NCBI GenBank assembly: GCA_036756705.1
Contig: DAIOKN010000001.1
Span: forward strand, 119,943-183,942
Direction: 5' to 3'
Origin: Caproicibacter sp002399225
GTDB taxonomy: Bacteria > Bacillota > Clostridia > Oscillospirales > Acutalibacteraceae
DNA length: 64,000 bases
Shown: one piece after another, positions 16,669 through 25,845 of the stretch
Layout of the letters: every line of letters begins with the position of its first letter
How positions within the stretch are numbered: the stretch's first letter is position 1
The notes under the pieces: generated by a model
Database searches by the model: none
Told to the model about the DNA's origin: nothing
What the model saw: only the letters and a program-made list of their open reading frames with translations
Position numbers and translations under genes: made by a program

Positions 16669-17739
16669 ATGAATCAAAAGCGGCTGGAAAGAGTTATCGG
16701 TCTGATGCAGAAGAAAAACCTTCGCCAAATTCTGGTGACGGCAACCCCGTCCGTCTATTACCTGACCGGGGCCTGGGTGGAGCCGTTTGAGCGGATGCTG
16801 GTTCTCTACCTCCGGGATGACGGAACCGTGAAACTGTTTGGCAATGAGCTGTTCTGTCTGAAGCCGCAGAAAGGCGTGGAGCTGATCCTACACCGGGATG
16901 GAGAGAATCCCATAAAGGCTTTGGCGGATGCCCTGCTGCCCGGCAAAATCGGCGTTGACAAGACCTGGAGATCCGGATTTTTAATTGATTTGCTGCAAAG
17001 TAGGGGAGACCTTGTTCCCGTGGAAGGGTCCGCGCCGGTCGACCTTGCGCGTCTGCAAAAAGATGACGAGGAAATCGCGGCGATGCGCCATGCTTCGCAG
17101 GTCAATGACGGAGTCATGGCCGCCGCGGTCGGCATGGTCAAAGAAGGAGCGAAGGAAAACGAGATCGCGCTTGCCGTGCAGAATCTCTATGCCCAGAATG
17201 GAGGCGACCATTCCCCGGAGATCGAGATCACGTCCTTCGGGGCCAATGCGGCCGATCCGCACCATGAACCCTCCGGCATCGAGGTTCGGGAAGGAGATTG
17301 CGTCGTCCTCGACCTATTCAATCCGATCCATCGCTACTGGTGCGATATGACGCGCACCGTGTTTTTCCGCTCCGCCGGCTCGCGCCAGCGGGAGGTCTAT
17401 GAAGTGGTGAGGCGCGCGAACCTTGCGGCTGAGTCGTCAATCCGGCCGGGCGTGCCGATGTGCAAGATCGACCGCGCGGCGCGCAGCGTGCTGGAGCAGG
17501 CGGGGTACGGCAAATATTTCACGCACCGCCTCGGCCATGGATGCGGGCTCGACTGCCACGAAGCGCCGGAAAACGGCCCGTCCAATTCCATGCCCGCCCT
17601 GCCCGGCATGGTGTTTTCCGTCGAGCCGGGAGCCTATTTGCCCGGCGAGTTCGGCGTCCGAATCGAAGATCTGGTGCTGGTGACGGAATCCGGATGTGAG
17701 GTGCTGAACCGCTATTCCAAGGAACTGACGGTGGTCTGA
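16669..17739 (+). CDS. M24 family Xaa-Pro peptidase
   Basis: Metallopeptidase of 356 residues that removes or cleaves N-terminal Xaa-Pro. A creatinase-type N-terminal domain precedes a pita-bread domain. The five dinuclear metal ligands are visible: Asp in VVLDLFNP, Asp in WCDMTRTVF, His in HRLGHGCGLDCHEAP, Glu in FSVEPGAYLPGEFG and Glu in VRIEDLVLV. ATG 16669 follows AGAAAGAAGAG. Family length is normal. Whether it acts as a dipeptidase (PepQ) or aminopeptidase (PepP) is not clear. It stands alone, with no co-directional neighbour. Confidence 0.9.
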   Translation: MNQKRLERVIGLMQKKNLRQILVTATPSVYYLTGAWVEPFERMLVLYLRDDGTVKLFGNELFCLKPQKGVELILHRDGENPIKALADALLPGKIGVDKTWRSGFLIDLLQSRGDLVPVEGSAPVDLARLQKDDEEIAAMRHASQVNDGVMAAAVGMVKEGAKENEIALAVQNLYAQNGGDHSPEIEITSFGANAADPHHEPSGIEVREGDCVVLDLFNPIHRYWCDMTRTVFFRSAGSRQREVYEVVRRANLAAESSIRPGVPMCKIDRAARSVLEQAGYGKYFTHRLGHGCGLDCHEAPENGPSNSMPALPGMVFSVEPGAYLPGEFGVRIEDLVLVTESGCEVLNRYSKELTVV

Positions 17740-17827
17740 CGGCATCAGCCGCTGCAAATACAAACTAGTTGTAATATAATGCATTAAAAATACTTAATGT
17801 TTAAAAACTACCGAAAAATTTTCATGC

Positions 17828-19078
17828 TTAGAAATTTCGCGTGAAAATATCGCTTTTTTCCAGCAGGCTTTCAACGGTATTAAATCCGAGCCGATGCAGC
17901 AGTTCAATGACAAAGGGGTTGTCGATCGGGGTGGGGTAAAGCGCCTCATCTCCGTACCGGCGAACGTTTTTCCGCCCTTCCTCCGCCGGAATCAGCGCTC
18001 TCGGCCCACCAACGCAGCCGCCGACACAGCCCATGCCCTCAATGAAATTGGCGGTGATCTTCCCGTCCAGAACGTCTTTGAGCATCTTCTTACAGCCGGC
18101 CACGCCGTCCGCATGTGCGGCGCGGACCGTGATTTTCCGGTTCGGGTTCAGCCGCTCGACCGTTTTCTGCACCGCTTCGCTCACGCCGCCGGTGCTTGCG
18201 TAGATCCGGCCGGCGCGGGAAGAATGATCCCGTTCGTCCTCCGGCATTTCCGCCGGGTGGATCCCGGCAAATTCAAAGATATCCCGCATTTCCTGAAAGG
18301 TGAGGACGTGGTCGGTCGAGTCGGCCACGTCCTTTTCGCGCGCTTCCGCCTTTTTGGCGAGGCACGGCCCGACAAAGACCGTCACCGCCTCCGGATGAAG
18401 CGCCTTGATCGACCTGCCGCAGGCGACCATGGGGGAAACGGAGCCGGGGACATGAGGGATCAGTTCGTGGTAGACCCGGCGGATCATTGCGATCCACATC
18501 GGGCAGCAACAGCTGGTCAGCTGGTAGTCTTCCTCTTTTAAAATATTGCGGTCAAATTCCAGGGCTTCCTTCAGCGTCAGGATATCCGCAAACAGAGCGA
18601 CCTCCACCATCCCGGCAAAGCCGATTCTCTTAAACGCCGTGCGAAGCTTGCCCGGCGTAACGTCCCGGCTGAACTGGTTGATAAACGCCGGGGCGATCAT
18701 GGCAAAGACCGGCGCTTTGGCGCGGTTGATTTCTTCCAGTGTCGGTAGAATGTCACGGCTTTCCAGCAGTTTGTGCGCCTTACAGTTTTTGACACACTCC
18801 CCGCACCCGACGCACAGCTCCGGGTCGGCGGACAGATTCCCCTGTTCGTCCCGGCGCAGCGCGTCGAACAGGCATTTGCCCGCACAGGCGGCCCGCTCAT
18901 CCTCCGAGCAGGCACAGTCCCCGATCCGGATCACCGGTGGGTGCCGCTCGGGGTTCAGCAGGCAGTCCAGCTGATGCGGGTCATAGCCTTCCCGACGCAC
19001 CTGTTCCAGTTCTTCCGGCAGTCTGTGCTGTACGGAGGCCTTGGTCAGCTTGGCGTACAGTTCTTCAAATGTGGTCAT
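17828..19078 (-). CDS. [FeFe]-hydrogenase-like protein (group B-like, short)
   Basis: Protein of 416 residues. An N-terminal cysteine group (CACSEDERAACAGKC) is followed by a 4Fe-4S motif CVGCGECVKNC, then the H-cluster domain. The three H-cluster motifs are TSCCCPMW, VGPCLAKKAEA and GMGCVGGCVGG. The extra Cys in the first motif and the variant second motif fit what I recall of group B hydrogenases, whose role is poorly known. It stands alone, without maturation or NADH-coupling genes nearby. Hydrogen metabolism or sensing is likely; electron partner unknown. No good ribosome site is obvious at ATG 19078 beyond GGGGCGGG. Confidence 0.85.
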   Translation of the reverse strand: MTTFEELYAKLTKASVQHRLPEELEQVRREGYDPHQLDCLLNPERHPPVIRIGDCACSEDERAACAGKCLFDALRRDEQGNLSADPELCVGCGECVKNCKAHKLLESRDILPTLEEINRAKAPVFAMIAPAFINQFSRDVTPGKLRTAFKRIGFAGMVEVALFADILTLKEALEFDRNILKEEDYQLTSCCCPMWIAMIRRVYHELIPHVPGSVSPMVACGRSIKALHPEAVTVFVGPCLAKKAEAREKDVADSTDHVLTFQEMRDIFEFAGIHPAEMPEDERDHSSRAGRIYASTGGVSEAVQKTVERLNPNRKITVRAAHADGVAGCKKMLKDVLDGKITANFIEGMGCVGGCVGGPRALIPAEEGRKNVRRYGDEALYPTPIDNPFVIELLHRLGFNTVESLLEKSDIFTRNF

Positions 19079-19207
19079 AAAACCCGCCCCTTTTCCCGGT
19101 CCCTTTTTCCGTTCTTATAGATTTATCATGCGCCGGTCCGCAGCCCTTATTCGGGGGAAAATTGGGCCGGCGGAAAAATGCCCGGTAGGAGGAAATTCGA
19201 AGATAAG

Positions 19208-19245
19208 AAAAAACGCCGGCGCAAAGGGATCTCCCTGCGCCGGTG
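19208..19245 (-). terminator. Terminator of the aldolase gene
   Basis: On the - strand CACCGGCGC and GCGCCGGCG pair, with inner GGGA/TCCC-type pairs, followed by TTTTTT. Confidence 0.85.
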
Positions 19246-19284
19246 ATTTTTATCCTTCTAATGTACCCGGAAGGGGAAAAACAG

Positions 19285-20172
19285 TCAGGTAATGGAGGCC
19301 TGGTAAATGGATTGCACGGATTCGGACAGCATTGCGTTGAATTCTTTCTCCGTTTGCCCAGCATTCAGCCCCTGCGCAAGCGCGCGGGAGAAACTGGCGA
19401 TCATCCCGTGATTGCGCGCCAGCTTTTCATTTGCCTCCGCCCTCGAATAGCCGCCGGAAAGCGCGGCTACGCGGACCACATGCGGATTGTGGACAAAATC
19501 GAGGTACAGGTTGTCTTCCGTCGGAATGGTAAGCTTCAGCATTACGCGGGTTTCCGCAGGAAGCGACAAAAGATGTTTTTGGATTTCCGCCTTCAAAAGC
19601 TTTTCCGAGTCCGCCTTGTCTGCGCTGTGAATATCGACTTCCGGCTCGATGATCGGCACAAAACCCGCGGCGGCAATCTGCTTTGCAAGGGTAAACTGCT
19701 GCTGGGCAATGGCGCGGATTCCGTCTTTGTTTGCTTCCAGAATCACCGAGCGCATTTTCGTGCCGAAGATATTTCTTGTTTTGGCCTTTTCCAGAAGCTG
19801 ATCCAATCCGGGGATCGGTTTCATAAGCTGCACCCCGTTTTCGCGCGGGGCAAGGCCCTTATCGACTTTTAAGAACGGTACAACCCCTTTTTGGTTCCAA
19901 AGGTAATCCGCCGTGTAGTCGCCGTCGATTTTCCGATCCATTGTGTTTTCAAACAGAATGGCGCCGAGAAGATGCTCCGAAGTAAAAGCAGGGCTTTTGA
20001 TGATCCGGGTCCGCATCTGGTGGACCAGGTCGAACATCTTTGCGTCGTCCGAGTAGGCGTCTCTGCCGATCCCATATGCCAAAAGCGCTTTCGGCGTGCT
20101 GCCGCCGCTCTGATCCAGCGCGGCAATAAAACCTTTTCCGTTTTTCATGCGCTCCAACTGCTTTTGATTCAT
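19285..20172 (-). CDS. fda: Class I fructose-bisphosphate aldolase
   Basis: Schiff-base aldolase of 295 residues, cleaving fructose 1,6-bisphosphate to two triose phosphates, of the short bacterial class I type (about 296 residues in Staphylococcus). Family motifs are GFIAALDQSGGSTPKAL, VPFLKVDKGLAP, IIEPEVDIHS, RVMLKLTIP (Schiff-base Lys region) and VVRVAALSGGYSR. ATG 20172 follows GGGAGG; the longer frame to 20292 would overlap the promoter. A near-consensus sigma-A promoter lies upstream and a strong terminator downstream, so it is monocistronic. Confidence 0.94.
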   Translation of the reverse strand: MNQKQLERMKNGKGFIAALDQSGGSTPKALLAYGIGRDAYSDDAKMFDLVHQMRTRIIKSPAFTSEHLLGAILFENTMDRKIDGDYTADYLWNQKGVVPFLKVDKGLAPRENGVQLMKPIPGLDQLLEKAKTRNIFGTKMRSVILEANKDGIRAIAQQQFTLAKQIAAAGFVPIIEPEVDIHSADKADSEKLLKAEIQKHLLSLPAETRVMLKLTIPTEDNLYLDFVHNPHVVRVAALSGGYSRAEANEKLARNHGMIASFSRALAQGLNAGQTEKEFNAMLSESVQSIYQASIT

Positions 20173-20263
20173 AGAAAAAACCTCCCTTTTTTTCTGCCAA
20201 CGGAACCATACTCTCCGCCTGCCTAAAGATGGCGGCCGGGTAATTGAATTATTTTCCAGCACT

Positions 20264-20292
20264 ATTATAACTTTTGAAGGGATCAATTTCAA
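20264..20292 (-). promoter_or_regulatory. Sigma-A promoter of the aldolase gene
   Basis: On the - strand TTGAAA, 17 bases, TATAAT. Confidence 0.85.
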
Positions 20293-20408
20293 TGAATTTT
20301 ACTATTTTTCAGAATTTGGGCCGCTTTCAGCCCGGCGGAACCCGGGCAAAGTGTCCGGCTGCGGAAGAAAGCTGCGGTGCGGCGTCTGATTTTCAGGAAC
20401 AATTTTAC

Positions 20409-20437
20409 TTGAAAATGTTATTTTGGTATTGTATGAT
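20409..20437 (+). promoter_or_regulatory. Sigma-A promoter of glmS
   Basis: TTGAAA, 17 bases, TATGAT, about 30 bases upstream of the ribozyme cleavage site. Confidence 0.8.
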
Positions 20438-20468
20438 AAAGCAAGGCTTTCAAAACATAAAAACAAAA

Positions 20469-20635
20469 GCGCCAGAACTCACACCGCCGTTTGGTGTGAG
20501 TTGACGAGGACAGGGAGAATCGAAAATTCGGCGGATGCCCTGCGGTATGACACTACCGGAAATGCTGGAAAAAACAGAGAGCGATCTTTGAACAAATCCA
20601 GCAGGGTGCCTGAAAGCCTGAACACTTTTTGAAAG
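20469..20635 (+). ncRNA. glmS self-cleaving ribozyme-riboswitch
   Basis: The leader of glmS shows the conserved ribozyme core: AGCGCCAGAACT, a variable hairpin, AGTTGACGAGG, GGGAGAATCGA and TCGGCGGATGCC. Cleavage is expected between A20469 and G20470 when glucosamine 6-phosphate binds, which leads to mRNA decay. This gives feedback on GlmS. The 3' limit is approximate. Sequence 20293-20648 is fully explained by promoter and ribozyme. Confidence 0.95.
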
Positions 20636-20648
20636 GCAGGCTAAAATT

Positions 20649-22478
20649 ATGTGCGGAATTGTCGGCTATGTCGGCGACGAGGAGGCGCAGCCCATTTTGC
20701 TGAGCGGACTGCGCAGGCTGGAGTACCGCGGTTATGACTCTGCGGGAGTTGCGGTGCTGAACCGGAAAAAGGAAATGAACCTAACCAAGAGCGCGGGACG
20801 GCTTGCAAATCTTGAAAAGAAGCTGAAGGCCGTTCCCCTGACCGGCACCATTGGGATTGGGCATACCCGCTGGGCGACACACGGAGAACCGTCGGAAAGG
20901 AACTGCCACCCCCATACGAATGAAAAGAAGACCATCAGCGTCGTGCATAACGGAATCATTGAAAACTACCGGCACTTGAGGGAATTTCTCGGCACCAAAG
21001 GATATCATTTCTATTCCGAAACGGATACGGAAGTGATTCCGAACCTGATTGACTATTACTATAAGGGAGATCTGCTGGAAGCGGTGATCAAAGCGGTCTC
21101 CAAACTGGAAGGCAGCTATGCGCTGGGCATCCTGTCGGTTTATGAGCCGGACCGGCTCATCGCGGTGCGGAAAGACAGCCCGCTGGTGATCGGGGTCGGC
21201 CGGGGAGAGAACTTCATCGCGTCGGACGTCCCGGCCGTCCTGAACTATACGAGGGATTTCATTTATCCAAAGGACAGGGAGTTCGCCGTCATCCGGAAGG
21301 ACTCGGTCGAGGTATACTCGATGGAGGGCGAAAAGATGGAAGCGCCTGTCAAGCATGTCACCTGGGACGCGGACGCCGCGGAAAAAGGCGGCTATGAGCA
21401 TTTTATGCTCAAGGAGATCTGCGAGCAGCCGGGTGCCGTCAAAAAGACCATGACTTCCCGCATTTTGCCCGGCCAGCCCATTAAACTGGACGATGTCTCT
21501 TTTACCGAAGAGGAGATCCGGCAGATCGAGAAAATTTATATTGTGGCCTGCGGAACCGCCTACCATGCGGGGGTGGTGGGGAAATACGTCATTGAAAAGA
21601 TGGCGCGGATCCCCGTGGAGGTTGATATCGCCTCGGAATTCCGCTACCGGGATCCGCTGCTGACCGACAAAACTCTGCTGATCGTCGTCAGTCAGTCCGG
21701 CGAAACGGCGGACACCCTGGCGGCTTTGCGGGAGGCAAAGAGCCGCGGGGTGCGGGTCCTCGCCGTCACGAACGTGGTGGGCAGCTCCGTTGCGCGGGAA
21801 GCCGACGATGTGCTGTACACCTGGGCGGGCCCCGAGATTGCGGTGGCTTCCACCAAAGCGTACACTACCCAGCTGGTCGTGATGTATATTCTGGCCTTGT
21901 ATTTTGCCCAGCACCGCGGCACCATGACCGAGGCGGAGATTGAGGCGGTGAAAAACGACATGCTGACTTTACCGCAGAAGGCGGAAGAAGTTCTTAGTCA
22001 CCGCGAGACGATTCAGAAGTTCGCTTCCAACAACTACATGCACAAAAACATGTTCTTCCTCGGCCGCGGCATCGACTATGCCGTCGCGATGGAAGGTGCG
22101 CTGAAAGTCAAGGAAATTTCCTATATCCATTCCGAAGCTTATGCGGGCGGAGAACTCAAGCACGGAACCATTGCCCTGATTGAGAACGGCACCGTCGTCA
22201 TCGCGCTTTCCACGCAGAAAAGGCTTTACGACAAGATGATCAGCAACATCCGCGAAGTGACCACCCGGGGCGCGAAAGTCCTCGGTCTGACCATGGAGGG
22301 AAACACCGATATCGAAAAGGTGGCCGAGGCGGCTCTTTACATCCCGCAGGTTCAGGATGTCCTGGCGCCGGTCCTCTCTGTGATTCCGCTGCAGCTTCTG
22401 GCTTACTATATCGCCGTGCAGAAGGGATGCGACGTGGATAAGCCGAGAAACCTGGCAAAGTCCGTTACAGTGGAATAA
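20649..22478 (+). CDS. glmS: Glutamine-fructose-6-phosphate aminotransferase
   Basis: Makes glucosamine 6-phosphate from fructose 6-phosphate and glutamine, the first step to UDP-GlcNAc for the cell wall. 609 residues, normal length. The N-terminal glutaminase domain starts with the catalytic Cys (MCGIVGYVG) and has RRLEYRGYDSAGVA and GIGHTRWATHG. Two SIS sugar-binding domains follow, with VACGTAYHAGVVGKY, SQSGETADTLAALR and the C-terminal KPRNLAKSVTVE. AAAGGCAGG precedes ATG 20649. Regulated by the upstream ribozyme. Confidence 0.97.
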   Translation: MCGIVGYVGDEEAQPILLSGLRRLEYRGYDSAGVAVLNRKKEMNLTKSAGRLANLEKKLKAVPLTGTIGIGHTRWATHGEPSERNCHPHTNEKKTISVVHNGIIENYRHLREFLGTKGYHFYSETDTEVIPNLIDYYYKGDLLEAVIKAVSKLEGSYALGILSVYEPDRLIAVRKDSPLVIGVGRGENFIASDVPAVLNYTRDFIYPKDREFAVIRKDSVEVYSMEGEKMEAPVKHVTWDADAAEKGGYEHFMLKEICEQPGAVKKTMTSRILPGQPIKLDDVSFTEEEIRQIEKIYIVACGTAYHAGVVGKYVIEKMARIPVEVDIASEFRYRDPLLTDKTLLIVVSQSGETADTLAALREAKSRGVRVLAVTNVVGSSVAREADDVLYTWAGPEIAVASTKAYTTQLVVMYILALYFAQHRGTMTEAEIEAVKNDMLTLPQKAEEVLSHRETIQKFASNNYMHKNMFFLGRGIDYAVAMEGALKVKEISYIHSEAYAGGELKHGTIALIENGTVVIALSTQKRLYDKMISNIREVTTRGAKVLGLTMEGNTDIEKVAEAALYIPQVQDVLAPVLSVIPLQLLAYYIAVQKGCDVDKPRNLAKSVTVE

Positions 22479-22529
22479 AGTTACAGTGGAATAAAATAGA
22501 ACAGTCTCGCCGATCACTCGGAGATCGGG

Positions 22530-22575
22530 GGGAAGGGCTCTTTCCGGGAAATGAAAGAACCCTTCCCTGTTTTTT
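22530..22575 (+). terminator. Terminator of glmS
   Basis: 15-bp stem GGGAAGGGCTCTTTC / GAAAGAACCCTTCCC (one G-T pair) followed by TGTTTTTTG. Confidence 0.9.
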
Positions 22576-22740
22576 GTTCTTTTCTTGGCGGTAAAATCTG
22601 CCGAGGCGTTTGCAAAAGCCAGGCCCCCAAAACCTTTTTCGCGGTCAAATTGAAACGGAATACGAATTATATTAACTTAACATACAAGTATACATACATA
22701 AAACAGATACACACAAAAAACTATACGGGGGAGAATCTGA

Positions 22741-23076
22741 ATGAACTATCGCGTCATTCTGAGAATCAAAGTTCAGGATGGAAAATGGATTCAGGTGGGA
22801 AGCAGCCATGAAATTTCTTGGGAAGCGCGCGGTCTGCTTCAGGCTTCCAGCGGCTGGACCGTTTTGAATCAGTTCAGCCCGGGTTCGGCTTCGTCCATGA
22901 CTTCGCTGTTCGAAAAAGGGGCGCTGACGCTGACCCATTCGCCGGAGTCTTTCCTGGCGTACGAAGTGGACTGCGGGCCGGGCACGATTCGTGACGCCAT
23001 CGCCTTTTACCATGGACTTTTGGAAGACTGCCGGGCGCACCCTTACGCAGAACTTTACGGAAGAATCGTCTTGTGA
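22741..23076 (+). CDS. Hypothetical protein, 111 residues
   Basis: I do not recognise this protein. ATG 22741 follows GGGGGAG. The product starts with a strand pattern MNYRVILRIKVQDGKWIQVG, has no signal peptide or membrane helix, and contains few cysteines (one near CGPGTIRDA, one in LEDCRAHP). It stands between the glmS terminator and a flavin oxidoreductase gene whose start lies 99 bases downstream, so co-transcription with that gene is possible. Upstream sequence 22579-22740 is AT-rich with no clear promoter. Confidence 0.55.
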   Translation: MNYRVILRIKVQDGKWIQVGSSHEISWEARGLLQASSGWTVLNQFSPGSASSMTSLFEKGALTLTHSPESFLAYEVDCGPGTIRDAIAFYHGLLEDCRAHPYAELYGRIVL

Positions 23077-23175
23077 CCGGTGCATGATTTCCCGATTGCT
23101 GCAAATAATTGTTTGTGAAAGCATTCATCAATGGAATTCTTTTGCAGGCGATTCCAGCGAAAAGGAGAAGACGAA

Positions 23176-25176
23176 ATGTTCAATAAGCTCTTTGAGCCAA
23201 TCACAATTGGAAAGGTCAAGATCAAAAACCGCATTTCCATGGCCCCGATGGGCGCGTTCGGGTTGTGCTTTGAAGACGGCGCATATAATCAGCGCGCCGT
23301 CGATTACTATGTCGAACGGGCCAAAGGCGGCACCGGGCTGATCATTACCAGCATCACCAAGGTGGAAAACGAAATCGACAAAACCGTCATGCCTGCTTTT
23401 CCGTGCGTGACGATTAACCCGATCCATTTTCTCGAAACCTCCGCAGAAATGACAGAGCGGGTTCACTCGTACGGGACGAAGATCTTTTTGCAGCTGACCA
23501 TGGGGTTCGGGCGCAGCGGCGCGCCGGTTTTGATGGCTGCCCCGCCCGTTTCGGCGTCGGCCATCCCGAACTATTGGGACCCTACCGTCACCTGCCGCCC
23601 CCTTTCGACCGAAGAGGTGGAAACCATTGTGCAGCGCTTCGGCGAATCCGCCGAAGTTGCCAAGAAGGCGGGATATGACGGGGTGGAAATCCACGCGGTT
23701 CATGAAGGATATCTGCTCGACCAGTTTACGCTGGCCATTTTCAATCACCGGACCGACAAGTACGGCGGAGACCTGCGCGGCCGGCTGACTCTGCCGATTG
23801 AAATCGTGCAGACGATCAAAGACGCCTGCGGGCAGGATTTTCCCGTCGGGCTGCGCTACAGCGTAAAGAGCGCCATTAAGGACTGGCGCCAGGGCGGCCT
23901 GCCGGACGAAGACTATGAAGAGAAGGGCCGCAGCCTGGAAGAAGGGTTGCAGGCTGCCAAGATTCTCGAGGCCGCCGGGTACGACGAGCTGAACGCCGAT
24001 GTCGGCACCTATGACGCATGGTACTGGTCGCATCCGCCGATTTATCAGAAGCACGGGCTGTACCTGCCTTACGCGGAAGAACTGAAAAAAGTCGTGCATA
24101 TCCCCGTCATTGTCGCCGGAAAACTCGATATTCCGGAGATGGCCGAACAGGCGCTGGAGACCGGAAAAGCGGATATGATCGGCCTTGGCAGAGCCCTTCT
24201 GACGGATGCCGACTGGCCGAAGAAGGTGCTCGACGGCAGAATCGATGAGATCCGCCCCTGCATCGGGTGCCACGCGGGCTGCCTGGGGCGTGCGTTTGAG
24301 GGCAAGCCGCTTTCCTGCGCCGTGAACCCGGCCTGCGGCCGCGAGCAGATTTACAAGATGATTCCGACGCAGACCCCGAAGAAGATTCTTGTTGCCGGCG
24401 GCGGCATCGCGGGAATGGAGGTGGCTCGGGTCGCCACGCTCCGCGGCCACAAGGTTTCTCTCTATGAAAAATCCGGCGAACTCGGCGGCCATATCATCCC
24501 GGGCTCCAAGCCGGATTTCAAGCTGGATGACCGCAGGCTGCTGGAATGGTACAAAGCGCAGATGGCAAAGCTGCAGATCGGCATCCACAAGAACAGCGAG
24601 GTCACGAAAGAGCTGATCGAAGCGGAAAAGCCGGACGCGGTCGTCATTGCGACCGGGTCGCATGACAGACGTCCTTCCGTTCCTGGTATCAACAAGCCGC
24701 AGGTCAAAACGGCGACGGAAGTCCTCAACGACGTTTCGCAGGCCGGCCGGCAGGTGGTTGTCATCGGCGGCGGCCTGGTCGGGTGCGAAACGGCACTGTT
24801 TTTGGCAAGGGCCCACAGGGAGGTCGCGGTGGTCGAGGTGCTTGACGATATCCTCCTTTCCTCCGGCAATCCGATCCCCCACATGAACCGCATGATGCTG
24901 ATCGATCTGCTGAAGTTTTATCATGTTCGGACGATCACGAGAAACTCTCTGCTTGAGGTGAAAGACCAAAGCGCCGTGATCATCAGCAGGGAATTCCGCC
25001 AGACGGAGCTTCCCTGCGACACGGTTGTGACCGCGACGGGATATCAGAAGGACGATGCTCTGTACAAGGCACTGGACGGAAAACTCGCGGAACTCTATGT
25101 GATCGGCGACGCCAACAAGGTGGAAAATATAATGCACGCCATCTGGACGGCGTATGAAATCGGTGTGAAGATTTAA
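23176..25176 (+). CDS. NADH:flavin oxidoreductase / enoate reductase-like (OYE plus FAD domain)
   Basis: Two-part flavoenzyme of 666 residues, related to 2,4-dienoyl-CoA reductase, BaiCD/BaiH and 2-enoate reductases. The N-terminal old-yellow-enzyme barrel (FMN) has NRISMAPMGAFG and VEIHAVHEGYLLDQF. The [4Fe-4S] linker is CIGCHAGCLGRAF with later SCAVNPACG. The C-terminal part holds FAD and NAD folds, KILVAGGGIAGMEVARVA and VVVIGGGLVGCETALFL. It likely reduces an activated C=C bond of an enoate or enoyl-CoA; the substrate is unknown. ATG 23176 follows AAAGGAGA. A strong terminator follows, so it is monocistronic or paired with the small ORF upstream. Confidence 0.9.
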   Translation: MFNKLFEPITIGKVKIKNRISMAPMGAFGLCFEDGAYNQRAVDYYVERAKGGTGLIITSITKVENEIDKTVMPAFPCVTINPIHFLETSAEMTERVHSYGTKIFLQLTMGFGRSGAPVLMAAPPVSASAIPNYWDPTVTCRPLSTEEVETIVQRFGESAEVAKKAGYDGVEIHAVHEGYLLDQFTLAIFNHRTDKYGGDLRGRLTLPIEIVQTIKDACGQDFPVGLRYSVKSAIKDWRQGGLPDEDYEEKGRSLEEGLQAAKILEAAGYDELNADVGTYDAWYWSHPPIYQKHGLYLPYAEELKKVVHIPVIVAGKLDIPEMAEQALETGKADMIGLGRALLTDADWPKKVLDGRIDEIRPCIGCHAGCLGRAFEGKPLSCAVNPACGREQIYKMIPTQTPKKILVAGGGIAGMEVARVATLRGHKVSLYEKSGELGGHIIPGSKPDFKLDDRRLLEWYKAQMAKLQIGIHKNSEVTKELIEAEKPDAVVIATGSHDRRPSVPGINKPQVKTATEVLNDVSQAGRQVVVIGGGLVGCETALFLARAHREVAVVEVLDDILLSSGNPIPHMNRMMLIDLLKFYHVRTITRNSLLEVKDQSAVIISREFRQTELPCDTVVTATGYQKDDALYKALDGKLAELYVIGDANKVENIMHAIWTAYEIGVKI

Positions 25177-25194
25177 AAAGAGTCGGGAAAAAGA

Positions 25195-25240
25195 CAGCGG
25201 CACAGCGGATGCTTTTCCGCCGTGCCGCTGCGCTTTTTTA
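25195..25240 (+). terminator. Terminator of the enoate reductase-like gene
   Basis: CAGCGGCACAGCGG / CCGCCGTGCCGCTG stem (one mismatch or wobble) followed by CGCTTTTTTA. Confidence 0.9.
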
Positions 25241-25272
25241 TTCTTTTTAAGCTTTCCGTTTTCAATTTATTC

Positions 25273-25300
25273 TTGACTTCATGCGCAGACGCGGTATAAT
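25273..25300 (+). promoter_or_regulatory. Promoter of structured RNA copy 1
   Basis: TTGACT, 16 bases, TATAAT, with GCGG directly before the -10 box as in copies 2 and 3. Confidence 0.8.
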
Positions 25301-25306
25301 TTACCT

Positions 25307-25530
25307 GTAAGGCACAAAAATTACAGCGCAGAGGCAAGGTGTTAACGGCACCCGCCCCCTGCATACGGAGCACCATCCTCCCTATACAACTGAATCATCA
25401 GCGCACTGCGGTATCTATTATACCGCCTGCCCTCCTGTTTGTACAGGGGGAAAGGCGGGAAGAAAAATCCGCGGGCGCCTGCATGGCGTTGTATATGGAT
25501 GCAAATCCGTATACGGCGTTTTTTTGTGCC
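25307..25530 (+). ncRNA. Repeated structured RNA of unknown family, copy 1
   Basis: Related to the sequences at 48127 and 58607 but more diverged. Conserved points are TGTAAGGCACAAAA at the 5' end, CCCCCTGCATACGGAGC, a short hairpin around AATCATC, ATTATACCGCC, GTACAGGGGG, a terminator-like hairpin (GCGTTGTATATGGAT / ATCCGTATACGGC) and TTTTTGTGCC pairing back to GGCACAAAA. Stems change on both sides: CTGA-ATCA-TCAG here against CCGA-ATCA-TCGG in the other copies. I see no ORF. The flanking stretch 25531-25845 holds nothing else I can support beyond weak homology continuing some tens of bases past the T run. Confidence 0.75.
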
Positions 25531-25845
25531 CTGCGGCAGCCGGAGACCCGGTGAGACGGCACTGCGACCCTCAGGAAAGCCCCGCCGCTTCGGCTGTTCC
25601 TTTTAAAAGCTTTTGTGAAAAGAATCAGATAGAGAAGCGCGCGCCGCACGGATTTTTGGAAGCAATGCCCGATTCCCGCCCGGCGCGCCGCGCTTCTTGC
25701 AGAGGTTTCACGTTGAAAAAATTTCTGTCCTTTGCGGAACAAATTAAAATTGCACTCATATTTTATAATGTCGTAACCTGCAATTATCCATTTTCCCAGG
25801 CCTTTGCGCCGGCGCTTAAAGTCTCTCTTGGATGGGGGTATTTTT

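Noticed and set aside
23128..25203. Very long - strand ORF (691 codons) opposite the enoate reductase-like gene
   Set aside because: It mirrors a well-supported gene with Fe-S and nucleotide-binding motifs; the antisense product shows no domain. Typical shadow in G+C-rich coding DNA.
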